DNA from: Seriola aureovittata
Taxonomy: Eukaryota > Chordata > Actinopteri > Carangiformes > Carangidae
DNA: 64,000 nucleotides
NCBI RefSeq assembly: GCF_021018895.1
Contig: NC_079384.1
Location: forward strand, 21,068,140 to 21,132,139
Direction: 5' to 3'
Each line of letters begins with the position of its first letter. Positions within the stretch are counted from its first letter, which is position 1. The position numbers and the translations under genes were made by a program. Positions 45,262-56,669 of this stretch are shown one piece after another. Under the pieces are notes generated by a model. That model was not told the DNA's origin, did no database searches, and saw only the letters and a program-made list of their open reading frames with translations.

Positions 45262-45698
45262 GCATCAACCTCCAGGGCTGAAAAATGAAGTCAACACTGA
45301 AGTGCCAAAAGCTACAGTTCCTCTACTGACCACTACTAGAGTCTGGCTCCAACAGCGAGTCAATCCCCATAGACTCCCATGTTAAAATGTCCAACTTTAC
45401 AGCAGAAGTAAACATGTTTACAGCCTGGTACAAAAACAGTTTTGGTCTCTGTAGCTAATTTCCTCCCTCATGACAACTGTTTATATAACTCACCTGTTTA
45501 CATTTTATTAAGGCTTAAAGTTCTGCATAATTCAGGTTGTGGCTGCGCATATGCTTGCCACAATTATTAAACTGGCATGCACCAAGTCTTGGCTCCACAC
45601 TCGCCTCCTCTTTGCCCATATTTGGATTAGCTGGGAGTTAGGGGCGGAGTCAGGAACTGCTAAGATGCTGACAGTGGAGCAGCTCACTCTGAGCTTAA
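45262..45698 (-). mobile_element. Interspersed repeat family A, copy 3
   Basis: The reverse complement matches 7093-7545 almost end to end. It retains GCTGGGAGTTAGGGGCGGAG, which copy 2 lacks. It carries small indels, including an extra ACT in the CCACTACTAGAG block. Confidence 0.78.
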
Positions 45699-46637
45699 AA
45701 AAATAATAAAGTTTATGGTTGATAAATATAAATATCAAAAATTGTGTTTGATATTTAGGATTAAAAATCAGGATTATTTTACATCAGTCCTGGAGCAGCT
45801 GACGGTGTTGCCAAGCAACATTAAACAGTCTAGCGCTTGAGACTAATGTTAGCTGGTATACTACTGTTGACAGATGTTAAAAATCGTCTCTCATCAACCA
45901 TTTCTCATCTAAAGTTGTTCTTCTTCTGCTTTTGTTTTTTTCTCTCACTGCAAAGTTTTACAATGTTACAAGCTGTCGCAGCACAGTTTCCATTTTGTTT
46001 ACATCTGCCTCCCCGTGAGATCACGTGAGATGAGATCACATGAGGTGGTGCGTTGTTCCCTGATTGCTCCCTCTGGTGCATTGATCTTAATAAACATCCT
46101 GTAATGTGTGATGCGCCATTACTTTCAAATCCTGTAGTGTAGTGTTGCGCATGTTTGAGATGAGAGAGAAGATAATCTGTTAAATTTCTCCCTGTGTGTG
46201 ATGCAACCTGATTTCAAAATCAGTTAGGATTTTAAAACTCTTGTCGTGTGAGCAGAGCTGAGACTTCCATGCTGTCACTGTCCATGGTGCTGAAGAGGAA
46301 GACATTCATTCGTCCGTAACTTGGTACATTTGACTGGAATTTTTGTGTTTTTGCTTCATAATATGACTTACAAAGCCAACTGTTTGTTGCTGTGTGTATA
46401 TTATGAAAATCTACAGTCAAGTGCTTTTTACATTTTTTTTCTACATTTACATTTAACAAGCTCACAGTACATCGTATCTTTTACCCACGTATGTTCCCCA
46501 TCTATTAAACATGACTCTGTCAGCTCTCTATAACACCATTCTTCAAAATGGAGCTGAAAACAATATCATGCTGAAGTTTCTGAATAGTTGACATTTTGGA
46601 GATACAAGCTTTCTGTCTCTGTCTCTGCTCCCTCTCA
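45699..46637. other. Unassigned DNA
   Basis: A block near 46130-46250, with GATGCAACCTGATTTCAAAA, is reminiscent of a teleost repeat, but not enough to call. Confidence 0.35.
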
Positions 46638-46660
46638 TTCTCTCTCTCTCTCTCTCTCTT
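46638..46660. repeat. Microsatellite (TC)n
   Basis: About 11 TC units within CT-rich DNA. Confidence 0.9.
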
Positions 46661-46924
46661 TAATTCTGGGGTGGTGGTGTCAGTCTGCCTGGCTCGCCCT
46701 AAGCCCCATGCCTGGCTCCCTCTCTCTTTCTCTCCCCCAGCCTAGATCCCACCACCCCCTCTCCTCCTCTCCTCGTCGCCCGCCTGGTGCCAACCCCCTT
46801 TTCACCAGCTAATACCACTTCACCCTTTTTACCCTCCTCCTCCCACTCGCATTCAATCGCACTATCTTTCCACAGCAGGCCTGTCAAACACCCTGCCATT
46901 GAGTGAGGCAAATCAGCCTGAAAA

Positions 46925-47190
46925 AGTGTGGGGCGGGGGGGGGTTGAGGGCGAGCGCAATGAGAGAGAAAGACAGACGATGGATGGAAAAAAACGGGGCG
47001 AATGGAGTGAAAGGACGGCGGAGGGAGAGGGAAGAAAAGGAAGGGGGTTAAGAGTGCAACAATAGGAACAGAGGGAGGACGTAGAGAGGGTGGAGAAGTG
47101 AAGGGATGAAGGGATGAGACCAAAGGCTCGATGAATGAACGGATAGAGAGAGATTGCGGAAGAAAGGATGCAGAAGAGAGAGTAAGACGT
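46925..47190 (+). repeat. Purine-rich low-complexity tract
   Basis: A long GA-rich plus strand. It begins with a GGGGCGGGGGGGGGTT quadruplex-like motif and is preceded by a pyrimidine-rich stretch (46700-46860). Confidence 0.7.
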
Positions 47191-48356
47191 GACAAATGAT
47201 CAGAATTCGTATATCATTCATCCAAGAGGCATCAGTTCCTCCTCCTCCACCCCCACCTCCACCTCCATCCCCCTGGCTTGTCATCCTGCCTGGTCAGGGT
47301 TAGGCGTCTCTATTTGAACCACCACAGCAGTTTCTCTCTGTGTATCATCTACAGTTTGTGACATTCAACACAATACCAGTCATGAAAAACAGCAGCAGAA
47401 TAAGCCGAGAACAAAAGAAATACTGTTTGACTTACAGTACAATGGGTTTCGCTAACCACGCACTCTGATTGGCTGATGGTTGAAAGAGGCTCTGATGTAC
47501 AAAATAAGGCTGTTTTATAGTCAAGTAAAACTCTGCAACTAAAGGAAGAGAAAAAAAACCTGTTTACTCCTGCTCTGCTACTGCTGCCATTAACCAGTGA
47601 GAACTCAGCTTGTCTCCTGAAAGGAAACAGGTAGGAAAGGTTGATAACACACCTGGTCTGCGCTTTCTGCCAATGACTCACTGTGACTCTGCATAGAAGA
47701 ACATTTATTAGTCATTGCTTTTTGTTAGCTCTTGAAATTTTAATCACATCCAATACTGTATCACATACTCACTAGGATGTAACAACATTAGCCCTGTGCC
47801 CTAGTTCCATATTAAATACTAATACCATAAAGTATACAGTGTGTGCTAATGTGGCAACGCCAGTTACAAGAAAATGATGCTGGAAGTGACAGATGTGTAA
47901 ATGCCAACAAAGGTCAAAAAATATCTCCATTTCAAAACCTAACAAATAACAAGTACATATGTTTTATCTTTGCTTCACCTTTGTCTTGCATTTTACAACA
48001 GTTCATCCGTTACCATCACAATCATCAGTGAGTGAGAAGTAATACATAAGACTTGTAAGATGTTTACGCGTGTCTTTACAGAGTCCCAGAGAAAACGGAG
48101 GCTAACACACACTGAAACACACACTGAGAGGAGCTCTGATCAAAAACAGTGTCGCTATTTTCTTTATGTTTAAGTTAAACAATTTAAGCAGCAACTTTTA
48201 TATAGATATACATTATGTTGTCTGCTGCAGCTACATATGCATTTCTTATTGGACGTATACCTTATTGATAGCTTTGTTGCTAATTACTTCCAATTAGTAC
48301 CAAAGCATTTTGTGGATATGACACTTCAGAAAGGGCACGCAAGGGCTTTACAAATA
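47191..48356. other. Unassigned DNA
   Basis: A short (CCTCCA)n-like stretch lies at about 47238-47270. No gene or recognised mobile element. Confidence 0.4.
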
Positions 48357-48984
48357 TATACTAAACAAAAATATGAATGCAACACTTTTGTTTTTGCTTC
48401 CATTTTTTATGATTTAAAATTAAAGGAAGACTTTTTTTAGCCAAACAAAAAGCGTCTTCCTCACAAATTTTCTTCACAAATGTGTTTAAATCCACGTTAG
48501 TGAGCATTTCTCCTTTGCCGTCCACCTGACAGGTGTGTCATATCAAGATGCTGGTTACACAGCATGATTACTGCACAGGTGTGCCCTGGGCTGGTCACAT
48601 TAAAAGGCCACTTTAAAAATGTGCAGCTCTATTTATTTATTTTATAAGACATTTTAAATGTGGATTTAACATGAATTGAGCTACAGATATGCATTGGTTT
48701 GCACTTGCCAAATTGCATGCAAAATCTATGGCATTGTGTTAGCGGTCTTTTATTGTGAAATAACCATGCTGTGTAATCAGCAGCTTGATGTGACACACCT
48801 GTGAGTTGGACGGATGAACTAGACAAAGGAGAGGCGCTTGCTACCGTGGATTCAAACACATATGTGACCTGATATTTAAGAGAAGTAAGTCTTTTATGTT
48901 TCTAGAACAAAGTTTAGATATTTTATTACAACTCGTGAAAAATGGTAGTAAAAACAAAAGTGCTAATATTTTTGTTCAGTATAT
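48357..48984. mobile_element. Palindromic Tc1/mariner-type MITE
   Basis: It starts ATACTAAACAAAAATATGAA and its end reads, on the minus strand, ATACTGAACAAAAATATTAG. Similarity between the two ends continues inward for about 200 bp on each side, including CACTTTTGTTTTT, GTGTTTAAATCCACG, CACAGGTGTG-type words and TACACAGCATG. The terminus matches a Tc1-like family I know from fishes. No transposase remains. It is thus a non-autonomous foldback derivative of about 628 bp inserted in TA-rich DNA, as Tc1 elements prefer. Confidence 0.85.
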
Positions 48985-49154
48985 AAAGATCAACAATTGA
49001 ATATGTATGAATCGTTCTCAGTGTACAGAGAAACTATTTACAAGAAAAGAATCTGGTGTCATGGGCCTCGCAACATAGAGAAGGCTTTACTATGTGTCTC
49101 TGGTTGGAGTGAATGAGCTCCATCTTGGCACACAACATGTGGCTCCATGATGCA
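48985..49154. other. Unassigned DNA
   Basis: Nothing recognised. Confidence 0.4.
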
Positions 49155-49197
49155 GGTGGTGGTGGTGGTGGGGGGGGTGGGGGGGGGGGGGGTGGTA
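49155..49197 (+). repeat. (GGT)n and poly-G tract
   Basis: Five GGT units followed by long G runs, with strong G-quadruplex potential. Confidence 0.9.
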
Positions 49198-50109
49198 AAG
49201 TGATAAAAATTAATGTGCAAAGTAACAAACAAAATAATAAAATGAAGCCAGGAACACCACAGCACTGTTTCCTGAACAGCTGAAAGCTGATAACCACTGC
49301 ACTCTCTGCTAAAACACCAATCATGTCTTCTGTGAATAACAATGACTAATAAATTGCTTCAAACATCGTGTTATATGCAACAACTGCTCAGTATTCCGAA
49401 CCTCGGCGCTGTAGAGTCTTTAACAGCTGAGAGAGCAGAATAAAAGCACGGTTACACACCTCTTTTCTCCTTTCATTTCTCATTCTTTGCTGCGTAGTGT
49501 CAGGCAGCACTTTCACAATATGCCAACAGTTAAACACTGTTGTTGCGCATAAGTGTGTGTTGCTGACTTCTCTCCATTTTTTTTTTGCAGCAGTACATGG
49601 TGTGTTAGCGGGGGTTGGCAGGAGTTACGCCAGCACCCGGTGACAGTTTTTCACCTGTTTCCTGTACCACAGTTGACACTCATGGTGGTCTTTAAGGGGC
49701 TTGAGGCAAATCTGTTTTATCAGCCTAAACCACAGAGCGGGGCTTCAGCAGAGAGGCGGTGTTTCATCTCGAGACACAGCACACTGCGCACACACTCAAA
49801 GAAATTCTTAAGGGGTGGATTGATTTGGAAAAGGTGTCCACACAGGAAGTTCAAAACTCTTACACAGCAGTGAGTGATGACTCCAGAGGGAAGTGTTTTT
49901 CTATTCTTTTTCTGTATCTTGGGTTAAGATATAAGCAAATCAGTTACTCCAGCATACAAGATTCATTTCCACAATTAAAATGGAGGTATACAGTATTTCA
50001 GTGTAGTACTTTGAGACCTATCAGCTTTGAGGCTTATGCAGAACCAGCGCTGGATTTTTGAAGCCAATATCACAGTAACTTAAAAAACAATACAAATGCA
50101 AAATCAACA
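49198..50109. other. Unassigned DNA
   Basis: A 106-codon frame at 49553-49873 has no recognisable domain. Confidence 0.38.
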
Positions 50110-50320
50110 TCTGTATTACGCCGCAGATCAGCTCTCTGAGTCAGACAGAGCTCAGCGGCCGAGAAAACGTGGTTCCACAGTAAAGGCCAGTCGGCCCCGG
50201 TTCGAGTCCCGTATCGGACGGCCTTTGCTGCATGTCACTCCCCCTCTCTCTGCCTCCCCACTTCCTGTCTCTCTCTACTACCCTGTCCAATAAAGGCACA
50301 AAAGCCCCAAAATATATACC
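50110..50320 (+). mobile_element. tRNA-derived SINE
   Basis: It contains a good polymerase III B box, GGTTCGAGTCC (50199-50209). The tail is typical of teleost SINEs: CTTTGCTGCATGTCACTCCC, a CT-rich run, and CCAATAAAGGCACAAAAGCC. The A box is degenerate. Confidence 0.75.
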
Positions 50321-51435
50321 ATTCACTTCAACTGATATTAGATAATATTCTCTGACTGACTTTTCTTACAGTGGATACAGCAGCTCATCACTCAGCTGCT
50401 GTGCTGCTGCTCCTGCTGCTTCTCCAAACTGGAAGTGAGCTGATCTGAATCTGCTGCAGGTAATACACTGACTCTATATATATCTCAAATAACCTGAACT
50501 GTCATTTTAATGTGCTAACCATAGCACTTACCTGCAACAAGTCATATGTTGATCATTTACTCTGCGTACTGTACACTTTGGTTAAATTGAATCTTTTTTT
50601 AATTGAGTGACAAATCCAGCTTCCAAATACATTTGTATGGTCCACATCAGAGCACATCAGACACATGCTGCTTCCTGTTCTACGCAGGACGTTTATAGCA
50701 CTGTCAAACGATTAAACTGCTTTACTTTAAAAATGTCCATTCTTTAAGAGCCACACTGGTCCATTCTCATTCATTCCTGCTCATTCTAATCAAAAGGCTT
50801 TTCGTATGTACGGCACAATCCTCTGATTAAAGAATTAAATTCTTTTTGAAGGTGTACATTGTCTGCGTCTGCTTTATAACAGGCAGCCTCTTTTTCTATA
50901 CGAGTTTCCATCCCCGTCTCCTCGGCTTGCTGCGTGCTGCTTTTCATCCAAAATGTCTCTTTCCACTCGCTCAACTTTTTCTTCTCTTTTCAGTCCAAAT
51001 GATTGATTTTCAATCTCTCAAAACCCTCCCTCCTTCTCCTCCTCCCCACCCCTTCTCCTCAGGAGTCTCTGTTTGAGAAGAACCTTTCAACATCCAAAGG
51101 TGAAATATTTAGAGGGTGCGAGTTATAAAGCCCCGCAGTGCTGGCCTCGGGCTACAGCTACAAAAAGAGAAAACTGTTGGCTGTGTGTATAAGGGTGATA
51201 TGCATGAGTGAAACCATGAGGGCAACAGTTTGCGGCTTGGAATAGGTGGGCCAAAGAAAGTCAGAATGTTTGTGGTACTGCAGGGGGGCTGAAACCCCCA
51301 GAGAACAGAGTTCCTGATTTGAAATAAAAAAAAAAAAAAAAAGAGCTTTTGAACGTGTCAAGGAAAATTCAGTGATACCTTTAAACAGATGGTGAGAGGA
51401 ATCGGAGCAAACAAGGCTGTCAGAGATGCTGGAGA

Positions 51436-51438
<3 letters not shown>
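50321..51438. other. Unassigned DNA
   Basis: An A run lies at 51327-51342. No gene or other recognised repeat. Confidence 0.4.

Positions 51439-51471
<33 letters not shown>
51439..51471. repeat. Microsatellite (GT)n
   Basis: About 16 GT units. Confidence 0.95.
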
Positions 51472-51472
<1 letters not shown>

Positions 51473-51593
51473 TCTGCAGCAGCAACAGATTTATAGGTGT
51501 GTGCCCAGGCTGCAGTGTGCGGACATAAATAAGGCTGAGGGGAGAAAGCTCTCCATTGAGCATAATCAAGTGGATCCTTTAGAGTGCCATTCA

Positions 51594-51612
51594 TCTCTCT
51601 CTCTCTCACACA

Positions 51613-51651
<39 letters not shown>

Positions 51652-51655
51652 ACAC
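51594..51655. repeat. Compound (CT)n(CA)n microsatellite
   Basis: Seven CT units followed by about 22 CA units with GA interruptions. Confidence 0.94.
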
Positions 51656-51778
51656 GGCTGCAGATGATGTACGCAGTTACAATATACACATACAAACATT
51701 GAAACACAGCAAAATGTGAGGCAGCGTAGTGAGGATGTCTGAGCCCAACATCTCTTAGCAGGGCGTCAGACTCTTTTC

Positions 51779-51789
51779 TCACACACACT

Positions 51790-51824
<35 letters not shown>
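51779..51824. repeat. Microsatellite (CA)n
   Basis: CA tract with CTCTCA near its start. Confidence 0.94.
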
Positions 51825-51826
<2 letters not shown>

Positions 51827-52877
51827 TTCATTCCATCAATTTTCCTTTCATCTTCACATGTGTTTATCCTCAGCTGACTGAACTGCGGCTGACAAATCAC
51901 ACTAAGTAAACAGCTATTGTAAAACTGTGCTTGTAGTAACGTATTGTGTCTCTTCATGCTTCGACAAAACCACACTGGAAAGAAAAATAGATATTTCTGT
52001 GCAAAATCACTCACACAATCTTCCACATGTGCTGGATGTTCAGTCATGCTTTTCACATGCTTTGAGCAGAAGAGGATATTTCCTCGTTTTTAAAAGTTAA
52101 AGCTGCTGAATGAGTCGCGTGTCCCTGACACGGGCCGAACTCCGTCCATGTTTCCCGCTCTGAGCTCCATTTTGCTTCCTTTTTTTTTTTTTTCAGTTTT
52201 CATGCAAATACCCTCCGGCTCAAAATCACATTTATGTTCTTTCCTGATGTGCAAATACACTGAGTGTACTTTAGAGAAAAGGACATATGTGGTCTAAGCT
52301 TAAGTTTAAATTTTCTCTGGAGGGACACTCACCATGCTGAGCCGTGATTGGCTGCAGCAGGAGATCTACTGATCCGAATGAAAAAAAAAAAAACCCATAA
52401 GAGAAGAAACACTGGAGATAAATATGAATGGGACGTCGTGTGGTTTAACAGCCTTATTTGCTTTGGGTACAGAGCAGACATTCAAATACTTTACACAGAC
52501 AGTTTCTGTGGGTTTGAAGGGATGTGGATTCCAACACAGAAAAAAAAATGTTTTACACCAAAAACTGTATTAATACCAACAAACAAAGCACTACACACAA
52601 CCTCAACCAGCTGGTGACACAATTATGAACTCAAAACGCCTAATTTCACTTCTCACCACCTGCAGAACAGGAAGCAACCTCTTAAAGACCAGCATTATTG
52701 GTATGATATATTATTGTCAAAATGATTCATAACTTGATTTATTTATGTCGATTCTACGGTGTTAGCTGATTAGCTGCTGGTATTGTTGCTAATCTGAGCA
52801 CAGTGCCAGTAAAACCTGCATCATGTGACTTAAATTGAACAAAAACAACTGTCATTTTGCTCAGAATCATTTCAATA
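51825..52877. other. Unassigned DNA
   Basis: T run at about 52178-52194 and A run at 52381-52393. No gene. Confidence 0.4.
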
Positions 52878-52886
52878 ATATATATA

Positions 52887-52926
<40 letters not shown>
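52878..52926. repeat. Microsatellite (TA)n
   Basis: TA units with one GATA near the start. Cruciform-prone. Confidence 0.95.
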
Positions 52927-52927
<1 letters not shown>

Positions 52928-54324
52928 TCTTGGCCTATGCACCTAGCTCACAGTGTACAGGAGTCCTCAACCTGGAGACAGCAGTGGGGACTCCTGTCCT
53001 GCTGCAGGACCCCTGATTGTCTCAGTGAAGAGCTGGTAGAGTCACCGACATCACGTCCTCCATTTAAATGTTCAAAGACTCTTTAAAAGATCAGTAACAC
53101 ACAGGCAGTCGTTTCTGCTCAGGACTCCTCACCTTTCATTTTTGAGTCCGACCAGACCAGCTCCTGCCTGAGACTCTGCAGAGACGCCAGTCACAATAGT
53201 TGACCCCGCCCCAAGAGTCATACAAGTGTCCGCTTGTGATAAAATGCACCTCGAAATAAATGGAAAAAAGGTTTTCATATAGGACGGAATAGAATTGGAA
53301 TTGAGTTTCTATCTTCACAATATGAATTAGAAATGTTTGAGTATTTATTTAATTCAGTTCATAGTAATTTATTAAGATATACTCTATATTTCATTGCTCA
53401 TTTATTTATTTCATTGCCTCCTAAATAATTTTATTTAGGGAAAGGTACTGATATTTTTCATTTATTTCATTTCCTATTTCTATGTGTCAGCACTCATTTA
53501 CACACAAACATTGTCAATTTGTTCATTTATTAATAGGTTCATTTAAATGATATTTCTTATTAATATAATAATAACGAATCAGTCGAAATACAAATACGTG
53601 ACATACAAAATATATCATCAATGAGCACCCAGCAGATGTTAAACCGCATCAGTGATGTAAGTTTGTTGTTGATGTTGAAGAAACATGTGACCACTAATAT
53701 AATATGGTTATTATCATTAGTTATGTCATTTAGAGATTTTCCAGGACCGACAGGTTTAGTAGTCTAATCACGCTTCACCCTTTCTTTTCACTCAAAGCAA
53801 GTTCTCAAATGTTAAAAGTTGATTAACACAAACAGCTGTAATGATTTGTCTAAATAAAAGAATCTAAAATTGGGAAAATTAAGATTTAAACCAGGAAGTA
53901 TCTAACCGTAGAACACGTCAACAAGCTTCTGAAACTGAGACATTTGGTGGCAACTTTCAGAAACTGAGAATTCGACAGTCTTTGCTGCAGACGCCCAAAA
54001 AACAGCATCTCGAATAAACCACTCTGATGAACTTCCTTCAAACTCTGAGCCACACACACATCAGCAGAGAGTAAAAGCACAGAGACGAGGTCAGTGCAGC
54101 GGTGAAAAAAAACTAAAATATGTTCCACAACAGTGTAAATAAATTAAAAGTCAATTAAACAAAAAAAAAAAAAATGCCATGAATGAATACATGGTGAAAC
54201 GGTCACAGACAGACCTGATTGATGACTCTGCATGGCTTTAGGCAACGCTGGAATTATTCCTGGTATTTTTCTGTAAAACAAACAACATGCTCAAAAAATC
54301 ACAGCGTGCGGGCGACCCTGATGA
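52927..54324. other. Unassigned DNA
   Basis: AT-rich TTTATTT-type sequence at 53340-53560. A run at 54160-54173. No gene. Confidence 0.4.
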
Positions 54325-54490
54325 CCAAATGGTTGTGGGCACATACCACATGGCGCTGCTCAAACGCCCCGAGCAGCGAGTCCCCGCTTCAGCTCGGGGG
54401 CCGGCAGAACCACTTCCTGCATGTCATTCCTCTACTCTGTCCCTGAATGTCCTGTCTGTCTCCGCTGGCTCTGTCTGATAAAGAAAACAT
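54325..54490 (+). mobile_element. Degenerate SINE tail
   Basis: CCACTTCCTGCATGTCATTC, then CT-rich DNA, then TCTGTCTGATAAAGAAA resembles the tail of the SINE at 50110-50320. The tRNA-like head is too decayed to recognise. Confidence 0.5.
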
Positions 54491-54599
54491 ATCAGTCTGC
54501 ATACATGCAGCACAAATGCTTCGCTTGTCTTTCGTGAGTGGATTGATTGTTGTGAACTGCAAAAAAAAAAAACTGAGTTACATTCAAAAACTTGAATGG

Positions 54600-54750
54600 T
54601 GGATCACCTGGTGGAGTGATCTCCATTTAGCCTCAGTCCTTTCTGCAGCGGCCAACACAGGCCCCTCCGACGTCCCCTCTCTCTCCTCCCTGATTTCACT
54701 GTCTCTCTCTCACTGTCCCTGTCATAATGAAGCCAAAAATAAAATAACTT
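54600..54750 (+). mobile_element. Possible degenerate SINE tail
   Basis: GACGTCCCCTCTCTCTCC followed by CTCACTGTCCCTGTCATAAT and AAGCCAAAAATA is weakly similar to the same SINE tail. Confidence 0.35.
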
Positions 54751-55373
54751 AAATAAATTTAAGCCCATTTACTGTCAGCTGGCCTACAAGGAAGGAATAT
54801 AATGGAATAAATGATCAAAGTGGAACAAATTATCCTCCTGACGCAACCACACGTGAACTCTGGGACTTTGCAGGATTTGAATACTGAATTGTTTTACTTG
54901 GCGTCAGTGTAGAGAACGTCCTGGACACACACAGCGGACACTCCGGTGATCGGCGATCATGAGCCGAGGACAAAGCTCACCTAATCAACTCGGACAAAAA
55001 GGAATAGTGTGTGTGGCGCTTTAAAACGAATCGTTCAGAGATTCTCCGCTGACCCTCGGCGTCTCCGGGTCAACTCCTGCACCAGAAGTGACTTTCAGTA
55101 CATCTCTTTAATACACTGTGGGAACATGATTTGATGAAATGAGCTTAACTAGTATGTTGAGCTGCCAAGCCCCCCCCCCCAATATCACTGGAACAGTTCG
55201 TACATTGAGCCGCTGCAGCCGCTTCGTTTCAACATTTGGGGTAATGACACCGAGACAGAGGTGATGCCTTCAGGCACATTCATATTTTTCTCAGATCTTC
55301 TGCGGCACATCACAAAGGAATAAGAAATGTGTGCTTTGTCTCACGCCGGCATCACTGTTGATGTCTGTGTTTC
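54751..55373. other. Unassigned DNA
   Basis: A (C)10 run lies at 55171-55180. No gene. Confidence 0.4.
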
Positions 55374-55411
55374 AACACCTTTAACATCACATACCGGATG
55401 TTAAAGGTGTT
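55374..55411. repeat. Perfect 15-bp inverted repeat
   Basis: AACACCTTTAACATC (55374-55388) and GATGTTAAAGGTGTT (55397-55411) are exact reverse complements around the 8-base loop ACATACCG. Confidence 0.95.
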
Positions 55412-55771
55412 CCTTTACGTCCACAAAAAACAACATGGCTGCAGTCTGTTTTCTCGCCATCCCCCTCCCCAATCATTTTTTTGGATGTTTCCTAAACCAG
55501 GACCCGACTCCTATTGAAAGCGGCGGCAAAAAGCAAACAGTGCCAGAGAATACAGAGAATGAGGCGGCTGAAGGAAAATATTTTGGAGGAGCGAGTGTTT
55601 GCTGATTTGCAGAACACCTGTTTCTGAACAACTCCGGCCGCTCGCTACAAAACCTCTCTGAATGCGTATTAACGGTTCACGGCTCCGTTAAAGCCCTTGT
55701 TCACATGCAAATCCCGCTCTCACTCGGGTTCTGAAAGCCTCCGTCGCTGCTGCTGCGTTGTCTTCACCGAC
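55412..55771. other. Unassigned DNA
   Basis: No gene or recognised repeat. Confidence 0.4.
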
Positions 55772-55862
55772 GCACACACAACAACAACACACACACACAC
55801 ATACACACACACACACGCACGCACATTCCCAACACCAATGTCTCTCTCTCTCTCTCTCTCTC
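55772..55862. repeat. (CA)n and (CT)n microsatellites
   Basis: CA-rich DNA at 55772-55824 with AACAAC and GC interruptions, then (CT)11 at 55840-55862. Confidence 0.93.
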
Positions 55863-55975
55863 ACTGTCTCTCGTCTTTTTCTCCAGCCATCGCTCATGCT
55901 TGTGTAGAGGAGGGATTAGGCCTCAGGAGAAAAGACTTATCTGTACTGTCAGTACAGCACAGCAGACAATACCAA

Positions 55976-56013
<38 letters not shown>
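55976..56013. repeat. Microsatellite (CA)n
   Basis: About 18 CA units. Confidence 0.95.
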
Positions 56014-56018
<5 letters not shown>

Positions 56019-56199
56019 ACACTGAAGTACATTCACTTTTAAACCAACAAAGATGCTCACTAAAAACAGCTTGTAGGTGCAACAAGCTATAGTAGTGATA
56101 CAGTTCATCGTGGGCTAGGATAACAACTCTGCTTAAAGGGATTATGCCGTGTGTGAAATACTGCACCAAGCCCACCAAAAAGATGTAGGGGCTTTTTAT

Positions 56200-56530
56200 C
56201 TTTTAAAAGAAATAAAGAAAGCGGTGTGGGTTTGGTATGCATGAGAGGAGCTGCTGCTGTCAGAAAGGAAACTTTTTGAATGGCGTGTGAATGTGACAGT
56301 CAGAAAAGTGCTCGGTGATAAATTACAGAAGCACTTGAAGGGTAAAGTGTAACGTTCCCTAATGAAAATGGATGTTTATGAGGAAAAGAAAAGATGCAAA
56401 TGGAATATGTCATTCAGAATGAATTGTTATGGTGGAAATTATCGGGTGATAATGATGAAACGGTGGGCAATTTACACTGTGGAAGTTTAGCACCAGACAC
56501 ATTTTCATTTTTTCCTTTGGCATCAAGTGC
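56200..56530. promoter_or_regulatory. Possible conserved non-coding element
   Basis: A complex AT-balanced stretch with GATAAATTACAG, ATGCAAATGG (octamer-like) and TTATCGGGTGATAATGATG. It is not repetitive. Constraint is only inferred from texture. Confidence 0.22.
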
Positions 56531-56633
56531 TATTTTCTTTTTTTTTCTCTTCTATTCTTGACATTTTCCACAAGTTGTGTCGTTGTTGTTGTAAATGTTA
56601 GAGGATGTCTGCACCCACACATGTTCATATATC

Positions 56634-56668
<35 letters not shown>
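56634..56668. repeat. Microsatellite (CA)n
   Basis: About 16 CA units. Confidence 0.94.

Positions 56669-56669
<1 letters not shown>

Noticed and set aside
50199..50209. Possible tRNA gene (good B box)
   Set aside because: No cloverleaf can be formed around it, and the downstream sequence is a SINE tail, so it is a tRNA-derived SINE.
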